Part shown: in pieces, positions 8,494 to 16,615 of the stretch
Layout of the letters: every line of letters starts with the position of its first letter
How positions within the stretch are numbered: position 1 is the first letter of the stretch
Assembly (NCBI RefSeq): GCF_022814865.1
Contig: NZ_JAKVRD010000010.1
Coordinates: 62,001-126,000 of the forward strand
Direction: 5' to 3'
DNA: 64,000 nucleotides
DNA from: Shimia aestuarii
GTDB lineage: Bacteria > Pseudomonadota > Alphaproteobacteria > Rhodobacterales > Rhodobacteraceae
Notes under the pieces: generated by a model
Seen by the model: the letters and a program-made list of their open reading frames with translations, nothing else
Databases searched by the model: none
What the model was told of the DNA's origin: nothing
Position numbers and translations under genes: made by a program

Positions 8494-9486
8494 ATGACTC
8501 TTGGCAACAAAATCGCTTGGGACGACACGGTTCTCCCATTCCAACTTGACCGTTCCGATATTCGCGGCCGGGTCGCGCGCCTTGATGGTGTGCTCGATGG
8601 TGTATTGAAACAACACGCCTACCCACCGCAAGTCGAAGCGCTGGTCGCGGAAATGGCACTTCTGACATCGTTGATTGGGCAGACAATCAAACTGCGCTGG
8701 AAGCTCTCGCTTCAGGTGCAGTCGAACGGACCAGTTCGAATGATCGCGACAGACTACTTCGGACCGGAGAAAGAGGGCGAACCCGCACGCATTCGAGCCT
8801 ATGCGAGCTACGATGAGGATCGGCTTACGGACGGTAGCCCGTTTGATCAGGTTGGTAGTGGCTATTTTGCGATCATGATCGACCAAGGGAAGGGAATGGC
8901 ACCTTATCAGGGCATCACTCCCTTGGCCGGTGGTTCGATCAAAGCTTGCGCAGAAGCCTATTTCGCTCAGTCAGAGCAACTCGCTACACGGTTTGCCCTC
9001 CGTTTCGGGAAATCGCAGGAACCCGGCTCGCCAGAGACTTGGCGTGCGGGTGGGATCATGCTTCAGCATATGCCGAAAGCATCGATCGGTGCGACAGAAG
9101 AGGGTGGAAGTGGCGAGGACGGACTTCTTGCCGTTTCTGATATCCTCGACGGGGATGAAGAAGAGAATTGGAACCGCGCCAATATTCTCCTCGATTCCGT
9201 TGAGGATCTGGAGATGATTGGGCCGTCTGTCGCGCCAACGCAGCTTTTGTTGCGTCTCTTCCACGAAGAAGCACCGCGAGTGTTTGACTCACAGCCAGTT
9301 AAGTTTGGTTGCACGTGTTCGGAAGATCGGGTGCGCCAGAGCCTGTCGATCTATTCGGCGAAAGACATTGAGAAGATGACGACGCCGGAGGGGCGGGTCA
9401 CGGCTGATTGCCAGTTCTGTGGAGCGCATTACTCGCTTGATCCAAAGACCGTTGGTTTCGAAGCGGAAGAGGCAAAGGGTGACTGA
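8494..9486 (+). CDS. hslO: Redox-regulated chaperone Hsp33
   Basis: The 330-residue protein has the Hsp33 core (DDTVLPFQLDRSDIRGRV at the start, SLIGQTIKLRWKLSLQVQSNGPVR, YQGITPL). The C-terminal zinc/redox switch is C-x-C (GCTCSE) followed by C-x2-C (CQFCGAH). Hsp33 is a cytoplasmic holdase that is activated when these cysteines lose zinc under oxidation. The ATG at 8494 is preferred: TGAGGAA lies upstream, and it gives a normal length. The following Nudix gene overlaps its last codons, so the two are translationally coupled. No heat-shock promoter could be recognised upstream. Confidence 0.95.
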   Translation: MTLGNKIAWDDTVLPFQLDRSDIRGRVARLDGVLDGVLKQHAYPPQVEALVAEMALLTSLIGQTIKLRWKLSLQVQSNGPVRMIATDYFGPEKEGEPARIRAYASYDEDRLTDGSPFDQVGSGYFAIMIDQGKGMAPYQGITPLAGGSIKACAEAYFAQSEQLATRFALRFGKSQEPGSPETWRAGGIMLQHMPKASIGATEEGGSGEDGLLAVSDILDGDEEENWNRANILLDSVEDLEMIGPSVAPTQLLLRLFHEEAPRVFDSQPVKFGCTCSEDRVRQSLSIYSAKDIEKMTTPEGRVTADCQFCGAHYSLDPKTVGFEAEEAKGD

Positions 9487-10075
9487 GATCAGGGAAAGGC
9501 TTTTAAGGGCGTTGTTGTGTGAGAGCGCCTCTTCCTCTGATTTCGACTTGAATCCCGATATTGCGCTCCCCGAGAACCGCACTCTGAGGCCGGCAGGTGT
9601 GTTGGTTGCGGTAGAGATGATAGGCGATGTCCCCCATGTGATCCTCACAAAGAGGGCCTCGCATCTAAAGCACCACCCCGGACAGATCGCGTTCCCTGGT
9701 GGAAAGCAAGATGAAGGCGATCATGACGTGACCGCAGCAGCCTTGAGAGAGGCTTTGGAAGAGATAGGTCTGCCAACAGAGAATGTTGAGGTTCTTGGAC
9801 TATTACCCTCACACGAAACCGTGACGAGCTTCATGGTGACGCCGGTGATTGGCTTGGTGAGGTCTCCCTTCGAGCCTCGGGCAGAGGTGGGCGAGGTTGA
9901 AGAAATCTTCCGCGTGCCGCTTGATCAGGTTGTGAATAGCCGTTTCTACTCGACGCAATCCCGTCGATGGCGAGGTCGACAACGCTTGTACTTCACCGTT
10001 CCTTACGGCCCCTACTATATTTGGGGCGCGACCGCGCGTATCTTGCGAGGCCTCGCAGAGAGGATGGAGCAGTGA
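9479..10075 (+). CDS. Nudix hydrolase, CoA pyrophosphatase-like
   Basis: The 198-residue protein carries LTKRASHLKHHPGQIAFPGGKQ, the pre-Nudix segment typical of the CoA-pyrophosphatase (NudL/YeaB) group, followed by the Nudix box (GGKQDEGDHDVTAAALREALEEIG). Family members cleave CoA or related dinucleotides. The start is the GTG at 9479, which overlaps the hslO stop and has GAGG upstream. The stop overlaps the GTG of cca (GTGA). It therefore sits in a tight hslO-nudix-cca-methyltransferase operon. Confidence 0.88.
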   Translation: MTEIRERLLRALLCESASSSDFDLNPDIALPENRTLRPAGVLVAVEMIGDVPHVILTKRASHLKHHPGQIAFPGGKQDEGDHDVTAAALREALEEIGLPTENVEVLGLLPSHETVTSFMVTPVIGLVRSPFEPRAEVGEVEEIFRVPLDQVVNSRFYSTQSRRWRGRQRLYFTVPYGPYYIWGATARILRGLAERMEQ

Positions 10076-11226
10076 CACAGATCGACGGACCTTGGCTTGA
10101 GAGCAGTCATACGCAGCGTGTTTGCGCCATGTTGACGAGCGCAGGCTACCAAGCGCTGTTCGTCGGAGGGTGTGTCCGCAATGCGCTCTACAATACGGAC
10201 GTGAACGATATAGATATCGCCACGGACGCACGCCCGCAGAAGGTCCTCGCGCTTGCAAAAGAAACGGGTCTCAACGCGATTCCGACGGGTATTGATCACG
10301 GGACAATCACCGTCGTTTGCGACCATGAGCCTTTCGAGATCACGACATTCCGCAAGGACGTTGAAACAGATGGACGTCGGGCGGTTGTGGCTTTCTCCGA
10401 GGATGTGGAAGACGACGCGCGGCGACGAGATTTTACCATGAACGCGATCTATGCGCGTCCGAACGGCGAGGTGGTTGATCCTCTGGGCGGGCTGGAAGAC
10501 CTCCGGGCGCGGCGGGTGCGGTTTATTGATGATGCGGACCAGAGAATTCGCGAAGACTATCTTCGAATCCTCCGGTTCTTCCGCTTCCATGCGTTTTACG
10601 GTGATCGAGACAATGGAATGGATGCAGACGCGCTTGCAGCGATTGCGGCGAATTCTTCGGGAATCGAAACGCTTTCAAATGAACGCATCGGTGCGGAGAT
10701 GCTCAAGCTTCTATCGGCACCCGATCCAGCGCCTTCGGTCGCAGCAATGCGCGCGTGCGGAGCGCTGGGTTGGATTTTTTCGGGGGCGGATGACCGCGCC
10801 CTTGCGCCGTTGGTACACCTAGAAGCTCTTGTCAAAGCTGACGTTGATCCAGTACGCCGCCTAGCTGCGCTCGGCGGTCAGGGTGTCGAAGAGGCACTTC
10901 GGTTATCGAAGAAAGCCTCGAAACGCCTTGCCGAGTATCGGAACGGCATCGCTTTGGGGGCTGGTCCGGCAGAACTTGGGTATCGCTACGGTGTCGAAAG
11001 GGCGCTATCGATCATACTCTTGCGTTCGGCTTTGTTGGAAACACCGATGCCAGAGGATTGCGTGTCAGATATCAAGCGAGGTGCCGGATCTGTCTTTCCG
11101 ATTCAACCCGCGGATCTAATGCCGTCTTACGAGGGTGCCGCGCTTGGACGCGAGTTGAAGAAGCTAGAGGCGTTGTGGGTGCAGTCCGACTTTACGCTTG
11201 GCAGAACGGAACTTCTTTCTGTGTGA
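10072..11226 (+). CDS. cca: CCA tRNA nucleotidyltransferase (poly(A) polymerase family)
   Basis: The 384-residue class II nucleotidyltransferase has FVGGCVRNALYNTDVNDIDIATDA (GG..R and the catalytic D-x-D) at residues 24-47. RRRDFTMNAIY and LGGLEDLRARRVRFI follow, then RIREDYLRILRFFRF. It adds or repairs the 3'-CCA end of tRNAs, though a role in poly(A) addition cannot be excluded from sequence alone. The GTG start at 10072 overlaps the upstream Nudix stop by four bases. No C-terminal HD phosphohydrolase domain is evident. Confidence 0.92.
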   Translation: MTQIDGPWLESSHTQRVCAMLTSAGYQALFVGGCVRNALYNTDVNDIDIATDARPQKVLALAKETGLNAIPTGIDHGTITVVCDHEPFEITTFRKDVETDGRRAVVAFSEDVEDDARRRDFTMNAIYARPNGEVVDPLGGLEDLRARRVRFIDDADQRIREDYLRILRFFRFHAFYGDRDNGMDADALAAIAANSSGIETLSNERIGAEMLKLLSAPDPAPSVAAMRACGALGWIFSGADDRALAPLVHLEALVKADVDPVRRLAALGGQGVEEALRLSKKASKRLAEYRNGIALGAGPAELGYRYGVERALSIILLRSALLETPMPEDCVSDIKRGAGSVFPIQPADLMPSYEGAALGRELKKLEALWVQSDFTLGRTELLSV

Positions 11227-11236
11227 AAGGAAAATC

Positions 11237-12454
11237 ATGCCGGAATTCTTGATTGAGAGAGTTGGGCACCAAGGCGATGGCATCGCGGCGGGTCCGGTTT
11301 TTGCGTTTCAGACCTTGCCTGGTGAAAAGGTAAGTGGAGATTTGCAGGGGAACCGTCTTGAAGGGGTGAAGATCGTTGAGCCCTCCGCCGAACGTGTTCG
11401 CCCTCCTTGCCGCCACTTCAAGAGTTGCGGTGGCTGCCAGATGCAACATGCGAGCGATGATTTCGTTGCAAGCTGGAAACCCGAGATCGTTGAGACGGCG
11501 CTTAGGGCGCATGGACTTGAAACCAACATTCTTCCAATCAAAACATCGCCGGCGCACTCAAGAAGGCGCGTTGTGCTTTCTGCACGCAGGACAAAAAAAG
11601 GGGCAACGTCCGGGTTTCATCAACGAAGCAGCGACGTGATCGTTGAGGTTCCGGACTGCCAGCTTATTCCTGAAAAGCTCTTACCCGCGGTGGAAGCGGC
11701 GAAGCGGCTTACAATGGTTGGTGCAAGCCGCAAGGCAGAGCTCTCGGTGACGGCTACACTTTCAGCCGCTGGTATCGATATCGCAGTCACGGGAGGAAAG
11801 CCCCTCGATGGACCATTGCATACGTTACTTGCGCAAGAGGCAGAGCGATCGGATCTGGCGCGGTTGTCATGGGGCGACGACGTTGTGGTGACGCGGCATC
11901 CGCCAGTGCAGAAATTCGGCAACGCAGATGTTGTCCCTCCTTTTGGAGCTTTTCTTCAGGCTACGCTTGAAGGCGAGGCGGCGCTTGTCGAAGCGGTTCG
12001 GGACGCAATTGGGAACGAGGGAAAGCGCGGGATAGATCTCTTTGCTGGTTGTGGGACCTTTACCCTTCCTCTGGCGTCTTCATTTGAGATGCATGCCGTT
12101 GAGGGCGAGGCTCAAATGCTGCACTCCCTCGATCAGGGCTGGCGCCAAGCTCTCGAAATGAAGCGCGTCACAACCGAAGCGCGGGATTTGTTTCGCAACC
12201 CGATCTTGGCGGAAGATCTACGTTATGACTTCGCGGTGATAGATCCACCACGAGCAGGCGCAGAAGCGCAGGTGCGAGAGTTGGCGAAAACCGATCTGCG
12301 AACCATAGCGTTTGTGTCATGCAACCCGGTGACCTTTGCGCGTGATGCCGAGATCTTGTCCAAGGCTGGCTATGCATTGGAATGGATCCAAGTGGTGGAT
12401 CAATTCCGCTGGTCCACACATGTAGAGCTTGCGGCGAAGTTCGTGCGCGGTTAG
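11237..12454 (+). CDS. Class I SAM-dependent RNA (uracil-C5) methyltransferase, TrmA/RlmD family, Fe-S type
   Basis: The 405-residue protein has a TRAM-like N-terminus and then CRHFKSCGGCQMQH, the cysteine set (C-x5-C-x2-C, plus the later CQL) that binds a [4Fe-4S] cluster in RlmD/TrmA relatives. The methyltransferase part shows GIDLFAGCGTFTLPL (motif I), VIDPPRAGAEAQV (motif IV) and the catalytic VSCNPVTFARD. It would make 5-methyluridine in rRNA or tRNA. The exact target (RlmD or RlmCD site) is undecided. GAAAGGA precedes the ATG at 11237; the gene follows cca by 10 bp. Confidence 0.92.
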   Translation: MPEFLIERVGHQGDGIAAGPVFAFQTLPGEKVSGDLQGNRLEGVKIVEPSAERVRPPCRHFKSCGGCQMQHASDDFVASWKPEIVETALRAHGLETNILPIKTSPAHSRRRVVLSARRTKKGATSGFHQRSSDVIVEVPDCQLIPEKLLPAVEAAKRLTMVGASRKAELSVTATLSAAGIDIAVTGGKPLDGPLHTLLAQEAERSDLARLSWGDDVVVTRHPPVQKFGNADVVPPFGAFLQATLEGEAALVEAVRDAIGNEGKRGIDLFAGCGTFTLPLASSFEMHAVEGEAQMLHSLDQGWRQALEMKRVTTEARDLFRNPILAEDLRYDFAVIDPPRAGAEAQVRELAKTDLRTIAFVSCNPVTFARDAEILSKAGYALEWIQVVDQFRWSTHVELAAKFVRG

Positions 12455-12496
12455 CAAAACACCCAAGGATAGCGAACAGGATCAATAGGGCTTGGT

Positions 12497-12994
12497 ATGA
12501 TGCGATTTACGGCAGTCTTGATGCTTGTACTGGCTGCAGTTGGTCTCAGCGGCTGTGCGTCGAAGTTCAAGACATACAACGGGCCAGAAGTTACCCGCGT
12601 GCTTGTCTACAAAGAGAACCGAAAAATGTACCTGATGCACAACGAAGAGGTGCTCGCGTCATATGAAATCGGCCTAGGTTTCGCGCCAGTGGGGGATAAA
12701 GAAATCGAAGGAGATGGCAAGACGCCGGAGGGCGACTATGTCATCGACCGCCGCAATCCGAATAGTGAGTTTCATCTCTCGATTGGTGTCTCATATCCGA
12801 ATGATGAAGACAGAGAGAACGCCAAGGCGCTTGGCGAACGTCCCGGCGGGGATATCTTCATTCACGGTCGACCCTGGAAGTACAGGTCCGGCGGTCAAGA
12901 TTGGACAGCAGGGTGTATCGCTGTCACCAACGACGAAATCGAAGACATCTACGCGATGGTGCGAAACGGTACGTTGATTTCGATTTATCCGTGA
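12497..12994 (+). CDS. L,D-transpeptidase lipoprotein (YkuD domain)
   Basis: The 165-residue protein has a lipoprotein signal with lipobox LSGC (Cys20). The YkuD catalytic motif is IFIHGRPWKYRSGGQDWTAGCIAV, ending in the active cysteine (TAGC). Substrate-loop features KTPEGDYVIDRRNPNS are also typical. It would catalyse 3-3 crosslinks or attachment of proteins to peptidoglycan in the periplasm. It is small for the family and has no LysM or other wall-binding domain. Its 3' end overlaps the convergent CAP-domain gene by 10 bp. Confidence 0.9.
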   Translation: MMRFTAVLMLVLAAVGLSGCASKFKTYNGPEVTRVLVYKENRKMYLMHNEEVLASYEIGLGFAPVGDKEIEGDGKTPEGDYVIDRRNPNSEFHLSIGVSYPNDEDRENAKALGERPGGDIFIHGRPWKYRSGGQDWTAGCIAVTNDEIEDIYAMVRNGTLISIYP

Positions 12995-13506
12995 ACCATC
13001 GGCGCCGCGTCTGAGCGCCCAGTAACAAGTGTCCACCAGATCTTGCCGCTTGCTTCTTGGAACCAAGCAAAGCCGATTTCTTGAGCTTCTGGATTCATGA
13101 TCACGGCGCGCGTGTCTTCCTGAGCAAGCCACGCTTCGAGGGTCAGGAGTTCGCTCTCATAGGTCTCTGAGATGTTTTCGCCCATGAAACGGCCCTCATA
13201 GCCAACGCGCTTAACCCGCTGGATCGGAGAGGAGCCATCTGACCCGAAATGCCAAGGGCGATTCTGGATGGACATATCGCGCGAGTGTGTAGCCGCCGAA
13301 GCGTTAAGTTTCGCGTTGAAAGCGAGAGGCGCTGCGCCAGCGGCTTGCCGTAAGGCGTTGATAGAGTCGAGAACGCGATACTGCACCTTAGCTGTGCTGT
13401 TTGAAGAAATCCGATACTGGCTCGCGCCGGAATACCCCCCGCCACCAGCATCACATCCTGCCAGCAAAAGTACGGAAGCAAACACAATGGAAATCAGTCG
13501 CGTCAT
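12985..13506 (-). CDS. CAP/SCP-domain lipoprotein
   Basis: The 173-residue protein has a lipobox LLAGC (Cys18) followed by a glycine-rich linker (DAGGGGYSGA). The CAP domain follows: LDSINALRQAAGAAPLAFNAKLNASAATHSRDM, then MGENISETY and PEAQEIGFAWFQ. Family members of bacteria are secreted or lipid-anchored; their biochemical role is generally not settled. The histidine and glutamate of the usual metal site appear to be present (HSRDM, GEN). It is convergent with one L,D-transpeptidase and divergent from another. Confidence 0.85.
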   Translation of the reverse strand: MTRLISIVFASVLLLAGCDAGGGGYSGASQYRISSNSTAKVQYRVLDSINALRQAAGAAPLAFNAKLNASAATHSRDMSIQNRPWHFGSDGSSPIQRVKRVGYEGRFMGENISETYESELLTLEAWLAQEDTRAVIMNPEAQEIGFAWFQEASGKIWWTLVTGRSDAAPMVHG

Positions 13507-13673
13507 ATCTATCCCACCACTACACTCTGAAACCCCTCTACCTTAGCCGACGTTGCTTTGAAAACCCACTTAAGCGTGACTTTGCCAAATGCGGCGTGTT
13601 TGGATTGCGACTGAGGCATTCTGGCAATAACGTGCTTAGGCACACGCGTTCTAGAGATCAGCAGAGGACTGAC

Positions 13674-14270
13674 ATGACCTTCAATGCAAATGATCGTCTT
13701 GGTCGTCGCGCCTTTTTGGTGACAGGCGCCGCCTTTCTTAGCGCACCAGCCATTGCTCAGACCGGAAGTTCGACTACGGAAGTCGAAGGTGATTTGAGTG
13801 AATCGGTGGTGCGCAACATTTCGAGCTTCCGGTCTTTGGATTGGCAGCCTTACTTCTCGTCGCTTCGCAACGGTGCGATCCTCGTGGATGTGACCTCCCG
13901 CGCGCTGCACTATTGGTCGGCGGATGGAGAAACCTACAAGCTTTATCCGTCGTCAGTACCTTTGACCGAGGATCTAACACGGCGCGGGCGGACAAGTGTG
14001 GTTCGCAAGGTCGAAGGGCCAAGCTGGCGCCCGACACCCGCGATGCAGAAGCGCAACCCTGAATGGCCGGACTATGTCCCGCCGGGACCAGATAATCCGC
14101 TTGGAACGCATGCGCTCTACCTTGGATGGACCTACTACCGCATCCACGGAACACATGATACGCGCAAGATCGGGCGGCGTTCTTCGAATGGCTGCATCGG
14201 GCTCTATAATGAGCATATTGCGGAGCTGTTTGGTATGGCCAAGGTCGGGACGCAAGTGTTGCTAATTTGA
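13674..14270 (+). CDS. L,D-transpeptidase (YkuD family), Tat-type signal
   Basis: The 198-residue protein has the N-terminus GRRAFLVTGAAFLSAPAIAQ, a twin-arginine-type signal with cleavage near AIA-Q. The YkuD domain has GTHALYLGWTYYRIHGTHD and the catalytic RRSSNGCIGLYNEHI (Ser-Asn-Gly-Cys). This is the ErfK/YbiS group, which crosslinks meso-diaminopimelate residues or anchors lipoproteins. GAGGACTGAC precedes the ATG. Two L,D-transpeptidases and a CAP lipoprotein within 1.8 kb suggest a small wall-remodelling locus. Confidence 0.92.
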   Translation: MTFNANDRLGRRAFLVTGAAFLSAPAIAQTGSSTTEVEGDLSESVVRNISSFRSLDWQPYFSSLRNGAILVDVTSRALHYWSADGETYKLYPSSVPLTEDLTRRGRTSVVRKVEGPSWRPTPAMQKRNPEWPDYVPPGPDNPLGTHALYLGWTYYRIHGTHDTRKIGRRSSNGCIGLYNEHIAELFGMAKVGTQVLLI

Positions 14271-14416
14271 CGACATTTTGTTTTTCGCGAGGCACTTCTG
14301 TGTATCTTAGGTTTGCATTTACAGCGCATTGCTGTTTACAAAAAGATACGAGGTAAGTCTTGGGTGCTTGTCGTCGTCCTCAAACTGTGGCGGCAAGCTT
14401 ATTTCTGGAGGATAAC

Positions 14417-14593
14417 ATGAAAAAACTCGTTCTCGCTGCTGCTCTGACCGCCGCTGCTTCGACCGCTTTTGCTGGCTCGATGGCAGATCCCGTTGTTGAG
14501 CCGCCGGTTGTGGAAGAAGCAGCAAGCTCCTCGAGCTCCGCTGTTTGGGTTCCGCTTCTGCTGATCGCTCTCGTGGCAGCAGCTGCATCGTAA
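14417..14593 (+). CDS. Small secreted or membrane protein of unknown function
   Basis: The 58-residue protein starts with a clear signal sequence (MKKLVLAAALTAAASTAFA-G). A short acidic/proline/serine part (DPVVEPPVVEEAASSSSS) follows, and then a C-terminal hydrophobic segment (WVPLLLIALVAAAAS) that could cross the membrane. An excellent ribosome site (TGGAGG at spacing 7) and a strong terminator after the stop support a real gene. The function is unknown. It is monocistronic and convergent with hemH. The final protein would be about 38 residues, mostly one helix. Confidence 0.8.
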   Translation: MKKLVLAAALTAAASTAFAGSMADPVVEPPVVEEAASSSSSAVWVPLLLIALVAAAAS

Positions 14594-14616
14594 TCCAACG
14601 ATACAGTTAAGATTGG

Positions 14617-14645
14617 AAAAGGCGGAGCAATTGCTCCGCCTTTTT
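14617..14645. terminator. Bidirectional terminator between the small secreted protein and hemH
   Basis: A 20-bp perfect palindrome, GGCGGAGCAA/TTGCTCCGCC at 14621-14640, is flanked by AAAA on the left and TTTTT on the right. It therefore works in both directions for two convergent genes. Confidence 0.93.
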
Positions 14646-14666
14646 CGTTTCGGCTACTGGGCTAGA

Positions 14667-15722
14667 CTAGTCGAGCCAACCTTTGAGATTGTCCTGAATG
14701 ATCTCAGACAGCGCAGCGATGTGATCCGCTTCATCATTGAGGCAAGGTATATAGGTGAATTCTTCCCCACCCGCTTCCTCGAAGCTCTCTTTGATTTCCT
14801 CGTTGATCTCTTCAAGCGTTTCGATGCAGTCAGCAGAGAATGCGGGCGCCGCAACTGCAATGCGCTTCTTACCTTCTTCTTTTGCAATCCGCGCAACTTC
14901 TTCGACAGTGTAAGGGCGAAGCCAATCTTCTGGGCCAAACTGCGACTGGAAGGTCGTGCGGATCTCTGTTTTCTCCCAGCCCAATCGCTCTTGGACGAGG
15001 CGGGTCGTCTTCTGGCACTGACAATGATAGGGGTCGCCTTCCATCAAGTAGCGCTTTGGCATCCCATGATATGACATGATGAGAAGCTCTGGACGGTTCT
15101 CGACGGCCGCATAGGCGCGCTCAATTGATTTCGCCAGTGCGTCGATATAGGTCGGATTGTCGAAATAGGCTGGAACGGTGCGCACCGCTGGCTGCCATTT
15201 CTCATCCATGAGTGCTCTGAAGAATTGGTCATTGGCAGTCGCGGAAGTGGCGCCTGCATATTGTGGGTAAAGCGGGAAAAAGACGATTCGCTCACAGCCA
15301 GCAGCTACCATTTCGCGCACTTTGGATTTGGTTGAGGGATTGCCGTAACGCATACAGAAATCCACGATCACCTGATCGCCGTACCGTTCTTTCATAGCGT
15401 CTGAGATCTTGGCGGTTTGGTCCTTTGTGATGATCATGAGGGGGCTTTCATCCCGATCATGGTTCCAGATGGACTTGTAGGCCTCACCACTCGAGAATGG
15501 TCGTTTGGTGAGAATGATCGCTTGCAAAATGGGCTGCCATTTCCACGCGGGGTAATCGATGACCCTCTTGTCCGAAAGGAATTCGCTCAGATATCGACGC
15601 ATCGGCCAGTAAGTATAGGAATCCGGCGTGCCAAGATTGGCCAGCAAGATGCCAGTTTTCCCGTGCGCCACTTTGGGATGGTCAGCGGGGCTATTTTCGG
15701 GGCGGATCGCGTTGGCTTCCAT
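14667..15722 (-). CDS. hemH: Ferrochelatase
   Basis: The 351-residue protein has the family's usual length. GILLANLGTPDSYTYWPMRRYLSEFLSD lies near the N-terminus. LIMSYHGMPKRYLMEGDPYHCQC holds the conserved His of the active site, and WLRPYTVEEV and PAFSADCIETLEEI (with the conserved Glu) follow. It inserts ferrous iron into protoporphyrin IX, the last step of haem synthesis. The ATG at 15722 has AAGGAAT upstream; the longer open frame upstream lacks support. Only a 56-bp gap separates it from the upstream methyltransferase-like gene on the same strand. Confidence 0.96.
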   Translation of the reverse strand: MEANAIRPENSPADHPKVAHGKTGILLANLGTPDSYTYWPMRRYLSEFLSDKRVIDYPAWKWQPILQAIILTKRPFSSGEAYKSIWNHDRDESPLMIITKDQTAKISDAMKERYGDQVIVDFCMRYGNPSTKSKVREMVAAGCERIVFFPLYPQYAGATSATANDQFFRALMDEKWQPAVRTVPAYFDNPTYIDALAKSIERAYAAVENRPELLIMSYHGMPKRYLMEGDPYHCQCQKTTRLVQERLGWEKTEIRTTFQSQFGPEDWLRPYTVEEVARIAKEEGKKRIAVAAPAFSADCIETLEEINEEIKESFEEAGGEEFTYIPCLNDEADHIAALSEIIQDNLKGWLD

Positions 15723-15778
15723 GCGGTATTCCTTCGTTTCAGAGCGGCGTTCGAGACCTAGCGCACGGGCGCTTCCTG

Positions 15779-16597
15779 TCAATCCTTCAAGGGCCTTTCT
15801 GCGACTCCAAGTGCATCTGCCAGCCTTTGCTGCGCGCTTCCGGGACGCAGTGGTTTCGGTTGGCTCGCGTCCGGCGTCCATCCCGTCAAGAACACTAGCT
15901 CGAACGTGGCGGGTATCCTTCCGTTCTCCATGAAGGACTGAGCGTAAACTTCGGAGGTTCGAAAGAAGATCTCGCGCCTAGAGAAGGACTTAAGCCGATG
16001 GGATAGGGCATTGCCTTCACCCATTTCCCTGAGTTCTCGAAAGAGGTGCCAAGGCGTTTCATAGGTCACTTTTAAGGGCACAGTATCTGCGACGGGAAGT
16101 GCGAAACCACCTCGCTGTAGCAAGCTGCCTAGGTCGCGTAGCTCTGCCATCGGAGCAACCCTAGGTGACAGCCCTCCCGTAATTTCAGATTCTGATTGAG
16201 CGAGCGACGCACGCAATTCGTGGAGAGTCTGGCCACCGAAGGTCACACACATGAAAAGGCCATCGCTTTCTAGCGCTCGGCGGCATTGGATGATCTGACC
16301 CACAGGATCGTTTGCCCAATGCAAGCAAAGTGCATGGACGATAAGATCATAGTGACCTTCTTCAAGATCCAGGATCTCTTCGTCGCTCACGATATGTACG
16401 TTCGGGGCGAGCCGCGCCCAGACCTCGGGGAACGCCGTGATGACAGCAACTTTTGTAAAGCCTTTGTTTACCAAAGTGAGGCGATCCTGAACTTCTTCTA
16501 GCGCGACGGCCTGTAGAAACAAGCTGTCGGCGTTCGGGACACGGTTTCTTTGGCGGTTCAACGCTACGCGATCCGTCATTTCGGGAACACTGCTCAT
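15779..16597 (-). CDS. Methyltransferase-like protein of the BioC/NDUFAF5 type with degenerate SAM motif
   Basis: About 272 residues. The opening (DRVALNRQRNRVPNADSLFLQAVALEEVQDRL) and the body (GHYDLIVHALCLHWANDPVGQIIQCRRALESDGLF) match the BioC/NDUFAF5 family of class I methyltransferases. The segment where motif I (VLDLGxGxG) should stand reads VAVITAFPEVWARL, with no glycine-rich loop. SAM binding is therefore doubtful. NDUFAF5 relatives act on an arginine of a respiratory complex I subunit, in that case as a hydroxylase. Start choice is open between 16597 and 16579; neither has a good ribosome site. It is divergent from comF with only about 18-36 bp between starts. Confidence 0.8.
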   Translation of the reverse strand: MSSVPEMTDRVALNRQRNRVPNADSLFLQAVALEEVQDRLTLVNKGFTKVAVITAFPEVWARLAPNVHIVSDEEILDLEEGHYDLIVHALCLHWANDPVGQIIQCRRALESDGLFMCVTFGGQTLHELRASLAQSESEITGGLSPRVAPMAELRDLGSLLQRGGFALPVADTVPLKVTYETPWHLFRELREMGEGNALSHRLKSFSRREIFFRTSEVYAQSFMENGRIPATFELVFLTGWTPDASQPKPLRPGSAQQRLADALGVAERPLKD

Positions 16598-16615
16598 GGA
16601 GTGGACAATAGGGGC

